9,736 bases of DNA from Alphaproteobacteria bacterium (lineage in GTDB: Bacteria; Pseudomonadota; Alphaproteobacteria; UBA9219), in assembly GCA_028716765.1 (NCBI GenBank), contig JAQUPC010000081.1:1-9736 (forward strand), written 5' to 3'. The position numbers and the translations under genes were made by a program. Positions 5,648 through 9,736 of this stretch are shown piece by piece; position 1 is the first letter of the stretch, and every line of letters begins with the position of its first letter. The notes beneath the pieces were generated by a model. That model saw only the letters and a program-made list of their open reading frames with translations. It was not told the origin of the DNA and did not search any database.

Positions 5648-7201
5648 ATGCTCTCACTCTTTTCCATCTGGGCTGATCGTCTCCGCGCCTTGCAAGGCTG
5701 GCGGCGGTATGGGGCGGCCTTTCTTTTCGGGGCGATGGCGGCTCTGGCGTTTCCGCCGTTCAACGCCGTGGCGGCGCTGTGGTTCTTTTTCCCTTCGCTC
5801 GTTTTTCTGCTGCAGGGCGCAACAAAGAAAAGGCAGGCGTTTTTTCTTGGCTGGTTTTTCGCCTTTGGCCTGTTGACGGTCAGCCTTTACTGGATCGCGG
5901 GCGCGCTGTTCGTCGACATCAAGCAGTTCTGGTGGCTGGTTCCGTTCGCCGTTTTCGGTCTGCCCGCGATGTTCGCCGTCTATCATGGCCTTGCGGCGCT
6001 TGCAGCATGGCGCCTGGACTTGAACCGCCTTGACGGCCTCGTGGTTCTTGCCGTGGCGTGGAGCCTTGCCGATTACGCGCGCGGCACGATGATGACGGGA
6101 TTTCCGTGGGATCTCACGGGATACGTTTGGAGCGACGTGCTGCCGGTGCTGCAGCTCGCAAGCGTTATAGGCGTCTACGGCCTGACGTTGTTCACGCTTG
6201 TTCTCGCCGTGCTGCCCGCCGCGCTGGTTTCGCCGGTTCGAAACCGCATGAGCCTGCCCGTGTTCGCGGCGAGCCTTGTGCTTTTGGGCGCCGCCGCGGC
6301 GTGGGGCGGCTGGAGGCTTTCACAGGCCCCCGAGGCGTTCGTGCCCGGCGTGCGCTTGCGCCTCGTTCAACCGGACATCGATCAGGCCCGCAAATGGCGG
6401 CACGACGAACGTGAAGCCAATTTTAAGGAACTACTCGACCTTTCTTTTGCGCCTGCCGAAAAGCCGGTGACGCAGATCATCTGGCCCGAAACGGCCACGG
6501 CGTATTACCTGACCGAAGACAGCGAGGCGCGCAAGGCCATCGCGGCGCGCATGACGGAAGGCCAAACGCTTTTGACGGGCGTGGTGCAGCGCGGTTTGAG
6601 GCCGGATGGTTCTCTCATGTATTTCAACTCGCTGATCGCCGTCGACGGCAAGGCGCGCGTGGTGGCCGGTTACGCCAAATTCCATCTCGTGCCGTTCGGC
6701 GAGTACGTGCCGTTCCGTTCTTTCCTGCCGTTCCGCGCCGTAGCGGCCATCGGCGACTTTACGCCCGGCGACGGCTTGATGACGTTGCGTGTCAAAGGCA
6801 TGCCCTCTTTCAGTCCGCTGGTTTGTTACGAAGCGATCTTTCCGGGCGAGGTCGCCCGGCGCGACGATCCGCCGCATGTTCTTCTGAACGTCACCAACGA
6901 TGCCTGGTACGATGGCACGACCGGACCCTACCAACACTTCGCCATCGCGCGCGCGCGCGCGGTGGAGGAGGGCGTTCCGCTCGTTCGCGTGGCCAACAAG
7001 GGCGTCAACGGCGTCGTGGACGGCTATGGGCGGATTGTGGCGCGGCAAGGCTGGGGCAAGGCGGCCTTTCTCGACAGCGATCTGCCGCAAGCCCTGCCTA
7101 TGCCCACGTTTTTCGCGCGTTGGGGCAATAAACTGTTCCTGATCCTTGCCGGGATAATGCTCGCCGCCGTTTTAACGCGCGGATTCCTGACGCGAAAATA
7201 A
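5648..7201 (+). CDS. lnt: Apolipoprotein N-acyltransferase
   Basis: A 517-aa inner-membrane enzyme that transfers an acyl chain from phospholipid to the N-terminal cysteine of diacylated lipoproteins, the last step of lipoprotein maturation. The first 230 or so residues are a series of hydrophobic helices beginning YGAAFLFGAMAALAFPPFN. A nitrilase-like periplasmic domain follows (about 235-490) and then a final membrane helix (LFLILAGIMLAAVL). The catalytic triad is visible as WPET (Glu281), YAKFHLVPFGEYVPF (Lys344) and LVCYEAIFPG (Cys393). The start at 5648 (MLSLFSIW) lacks a Shine-Dalgarno; an in-frame TTG at 5618 with AAGAG nearby would add ten residues (LPEPLIPNP) encoded by the C-rich repeat. 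lnt usually follows corC closely; here 857 bp separate them, so it may need its own promoter. Confidence 0.95.
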   Translation: MLSLFSIWADRLRALQGWRRYGAAFLFGAMAALAFPPFNAVAALWFFFPSLVFLLQGATKKRQAFFLGWFFAFGLLTVSLYWIAGALFVDIKQFWWLVPFAVFGLPAMFAVYHGLAALAAWRLDLNRLDGLVVLAVAWSLADYARGTMMTGFPWDLTGYVWSDVLPVLQLASVIGVYGLTLFTLVLAVLPAALVSPVRNRMSLPVFAASLVLLGAAAAWGGWRLSQAPEAFVPGVRLRLVQPDIDQARKWRHDEREANFKELLDLSFAPAEKPVTQIIWPETATAYYLTEDSEARKAIAARMTEGQTLLTGVVQRGLRPDGSLMYFNSLIAVDGKARVVAGYAKFHLVPFGEYVPFRSFLPFRAVAAIGDFTPGDGLMTLRVKGMPSFSPLVCYEAIFPGEVARRDDPPHVLLNVTNDAWYDGTTGPYQHFAIARARAVEEGVPLVRVANKGVNGVVDGYGRIVARQGWGKAAFLDSDLPQALPMPTFFARWGNKLFLILAGIMLAAVLTRGFLTRK

Positions 7202-7266
7202 TACCCTGCTTGCAACCTTGGCGCGAAAACCCTATTAACAACGCCACAATTTTAAAGTAGTTTGTC

Positions 7267-7278
7267 ATACGAACGTAT
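7267..7278. promoter_or_regulatory. 12-bp dyad upstream of the xre regulator, candidate operator
   Basis: ATACG and CGTAT form perfect 5-bp arms around AA, 20 bp ahead of the regulator's start codon in an AT-rich spacer. A TTGTCA box (7262-7267) touches its left end, and a weaker TTGCAA / 17 nt / TATTAA promoter-like pair lies further upstream (7210-7238). Cro/C1-type regulators often bind short palindromes near their own promoter, so autoregulation is a reasonable inference, not shown. Confidence 0.4.
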
Positions 7279-7298
7279 TCACACTTGAAAGCGGGTAT

Positions 7299-7757
7299 AT
7301 GGTTGAAAAGCCTTTTATTGCAGGGCGCAAGCGTTCCGAACACCCTGATCCGGTCGATGTGCATGTGGGCGCGCGCTTGCGCTTGCGGCGCAACCTGTCG
7401 GGCTTGAGTCAGGAACAGCTCGGCAAGGCCAGCGGCCTTACGTTTCAACAGATTCAAAAGTACGAACGCGGCGTCAACCGCATGGGCGCCAGCCGCCTGT
7501 TTCAGCTAGCGCGGCTGCTTGACGTGCCTGTGGCGTATTTTTTTGAGGATATGCCCTCCGCGCCGTTGGCATCGGCGTATGGCCCCGGCATGGGCGAAAG
7601 CACGCAACAAACGCTTGAAGGCCAGCCGCAGGGCGAGACGGAACTGCTGCATCGGCGTGAAACGCTGGAGCTTATCCGCGCCTATTACCGCATCACCGAT
7701 CCCAAACAGCGCCGCAAGATTTACGAACTCATCAAATCGATGGCGGAGCAGGATTGA
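7299..7757 (+). CDS. Cro/C1-type (XRE) helix-turn-helix transcriptional regulator
   Basis: A 152-aa DNA-binding protein. The XRE domain spans about 21-80: VGARLRLRR (23-31), the scaffold helix SQEQLGKASG (37-46), then the turn and recognition helix LTFQQIQKYERG (47-58), with RLFQLARLLDVPVAYFFED closing the domain. A Gly/Gln-rich linker (85-115) leads to a C-terminal helix pair, RETLELIRAYYRI and QRRKIYELIKSM, that probably serves dimerisation or sensing. Small regulators of this build commonly sit between lnt and metK in Alphaproteobacteria; what they control is not fixed by the sequence. The ATG at 7299 has only a weak upstream purine stretch (GAAAGCGGG, 7287-7295). Its stop lies 6 bp from the stop of the convergent solute-binding protein gene, with no terminator between. 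Confidence 0.9.
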   Translation: MVEKPFIAGRKRSEHPDPVDVHVGARLRLRRNLSGLSQEQLGKASGLTFQQIQKYERGVNRMGASRLFQLARLLDVPVAYFFEDMPSAPLASAYGPGMGESTQQTLEGQPQGETELLHRRETLELIRAYYRITDPKQRRKIYELIKSMAEQD

Positions 7758-7763
7758 AGCCGT

Positions 7764-8624
7764 TTACCGCATCGCCGTTTCGCGCACGTAGCTGTTCGGA
7801 TACTTCTCGTACTTGTCGATGGCCCGGTCGATGAAGCCGGTGTTGAACAACTCGCGCAAGCCGTTGTCGATCATTTCCTTGAAGGCGAACTGGTCGCGCT
7901 TCACCGGCATCACGTTCGGCACAATCACGAGCGGTTTCGCCGTCTTGACCTGCCGCAGGCTGTTCGGGTTGGTTTCCATAAACTCATGCACGGCGAACGG
8001 CTCGGCGAACGTCACGTCGGCCTTGTTCGCCGTGACCTGCATCATAAGATCGGAAAACGGCGACATCTGCGGCAAGGCGACCTGCTGGGCCTTGGGGAAG
8101 AAATTCCGCGCGAACACAGCCGTCTGCTCGCCGTCCAGCGTTGATATCTTGACGGACGGATCGTTGATCGCGGCCATATTGCCGTCGAAGCGCGCGTCGT
8201 TGGCCCGCGCCCAAATGGTCACGGGGCTGTAGTAAAGCGGGATCGTGAAATCGGCGGCGCGCGCCCGGCCCGAGTTTAGGCTCGTCGGGGAGCAAATGAG
8301 ATCGAAGCGGTCGTTGTTCAGCCCTTCGATCTGCTGGCCCCAGCCGACTTCCTCGACGTATTCGGCCTTGAGGCTGAGATTTTTCGCCAGTTCCTGCACG
8401 ATGTCGTAATAAATGCCGCCGAGTTTGCCGGTGTTGGGGTCTTTCATCAGTCCGACGGAGTAGGGCGTGTAGCCGCAGCGAATAACGCCTGTCCGCGTGA
8501 CGCGGTCGTAAACCGTTTCGGCCGGCCGGTCCGGCGTGGAAAGCGGCGATGTCCGCGACATGAAAACGGAAACGGCGAGCGCCACGAGCGCGGCAAGAAC
8601 GAGAGTCGAAAGAGCGTTTTTCAT
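7764..8624 (-). CDS. Family 3 extracellular solute-binding protein (amino-acid ABC transporter type)
   Basis: A 286-aa periplasmic binding protein of the SBP_bac_3 class, which captures polar amino acids or related small solutes. An N-terminal hydrophobic stretch (5-22) exports it; there is no lipobox and no sharp cleavage site, so it might stay anchored. The family core follows: [11 protein letters not shown] (45-55), [15 protein letters not shown] (69-83), [13 protein letters not shown] (101-113), and R-A-A-D-F (122-126) before TIPLYYSP, where the Arg normally grips the ligand carboxylate. Cys50 and Cys111 could form a disulphide. GGAGG (8634-8630), 5 nt before the ATG at 8624, plus the signal sequence fixes this start over an in-frame ATG at 8786. 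No permease or ATPase lies beside it in the window, so its partner is elsewhere or it acts as a sensor. It runs antisense between xre and metK. Confidence 0.88.
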   Translation of the reverse strand: MKNALSTLVLAALVALAVSVFMSRTSPLSTPDRPAETVYDRVTRTGVIRCGYTPYSVGLMKDPNTGKLGGIYYDIVQELAKNLSLKAEYVEEVGWGQQIEGLNNDRFDLICSPTSLNSGRARAADFTIPLYYSPVTIWARANDARFDGNMAAINDPSVKISTLDGEQTAVFARNFFPKAQQVALPQMSPFSDLMMQVTANKADVTFAEPFAVHEFMETNPNSLRQVKTAKPLVIVPNVMPVKRDQFAFKEMIDNGLRELFNTGFIDRAIDKYEKYPNSYVRETAMR

Positions 8625-8629
8625 GGAGA

Positions 8630-8634
8630 CCTCC
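8630..8634 (-). promoter_or_regulatory. Ribosome binding site for the solute-binding protein gene
   Basis: GGAGG on the minus strand, 5 nt before the ATG at 8624. It is the best Shine-Dalgarno in the window and decides this start over the longer reading from 8786, which would overlap the metK start region. Confidence 0.85.
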
Positions 8635-8641
8635 GGGTTGG

Positions 8642-8704
8642 GCCGGGAGCAGTGTATCAACGCATTCCCGTTCTTACAATGTGGCTTTGCGGCGAACTCC
8701 CGGC
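8642..8704. repeat. 8-bp inverted repeat between the solute-binding protein gene and metK
   Basis: GCCGGGAG (8642-8649) and CTCCCGGC (8697-8704) are perfectly complementary across 47 nt. Inside, CGCATT (8661-8666) can pair with AATGTG (8678-8683) with one G-U pair. As RNA in the metK direction this would be a closing stem around an inner hairpin. As DNA, the two arms bracket the candidate promoter of the solute-binding protein gene. It does not match the SAM riboswitch cores I know. Confidence 0.35.
8651..8679 (-). promoter_or_regulatory. Candidate promoter for the solute-binding protein gene
   Basis: On the minus strand TTGTAA (8679-8674; 4 of 6) and TACACT (8656-8651; 4 of 6) are spaced by 17 nt. 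Transcription would begin near 8644, giving a leader of about 20 nt that includes the GGAGG site. The fit of spacing and leader is good although neither box is perfect. Confidence 0.45.
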
Positions 8705-8772
8705 TTGATCCTTCCGTCAATTCGTGCTGTGTTTCCCTTCTTTCCCCGCCCTTTTTCTCCAGGAACACGGCC

Positions 8773-9736
<964 letters not shown>

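Noticed and set aside
6431..7090. A 219-codon minus-strand open frame opposite lnt
   Set aside because: It is antisense to the catalytic half of lnt, where the Glu-Lys-Cys triad proves the plus strand is coding.
8625..8772. A known SAM-II, SAM-V or SAM/SAH riboswitch upstream of metK
   Set aside because: I could not find the conserved core of any of these; only generic stems are present.

Overview
The window looks like an alphaproteobacterial chromosome. It is GC-rich, and its core genes lie in an order familiar from that class: accD-folC as a pair, and ybeY, corC (ybeX), lnt, a Cro/C1-type regulator and metK in one direction. The protein sequences (AccD opening with MNWLNNFVRPKI, an MlaC with its FD..IGRFVLGR core, and the small regulator between lnt and metK) fit the same assignment. 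Genus cannot be told from the sequence alone.

Layout from left to right. (1) The first part of an MlaC/Ttg2D-family periplasmic lipid-transfer protein runs off the left edge on the minus strand. (2) A 294-bp spacer is followed by a small exported lysine/methionine-rich protein (661-942, plus). (3) A symmetrical intrinsic terminator (962-1001) separates it from the convergent, translationally coupled minus-strand pair accD-folC (3256 down to 1005). (4) From 3325 the housekeeping series runs rightwards: ybeY and corC share an ATGA overlap, then lnt, the xre regulator and metK (cut by the right edge).

The rightward series is interrupted twice by genes on the opposite strand. Between corC and lnt lies an unrecognised 167-aa ORF of markedly lower GC (4787-5290). 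With it comes a 357-bp spacer holding phased AAACTT motifs, a REP-like palindrome cluster and a C-rich tandem repeat touching the lnt start. Between xre and metK lies a family 3 periplasmic solute-binding protein (7764-8624) with no permease or ATPase genes beside it.

Functionally most of the window serves the envelope and central metabolism: phospholipid trafficking (MlaC), the first step of fatty acid synthesis (AccD), folate polyglutamylation (FolC), rRNA maturation (YbeY), a CBS-domain protein (CorC), lipoprotein N-acylation (Lnt) and S-adenosylmethionine synthesis (MetK). No tRNA, rRNA, CRISPR array, transposase or phage gene was found. I see no convincing new multi-gene system. The less ordinary content is the orphan ORF with its repeat-rich flank, the small cationic exported protein, and several leader or operator-like structures (accD leader, lnt start, xre upstream dyad, region between the solute-binding protein gene and metK).
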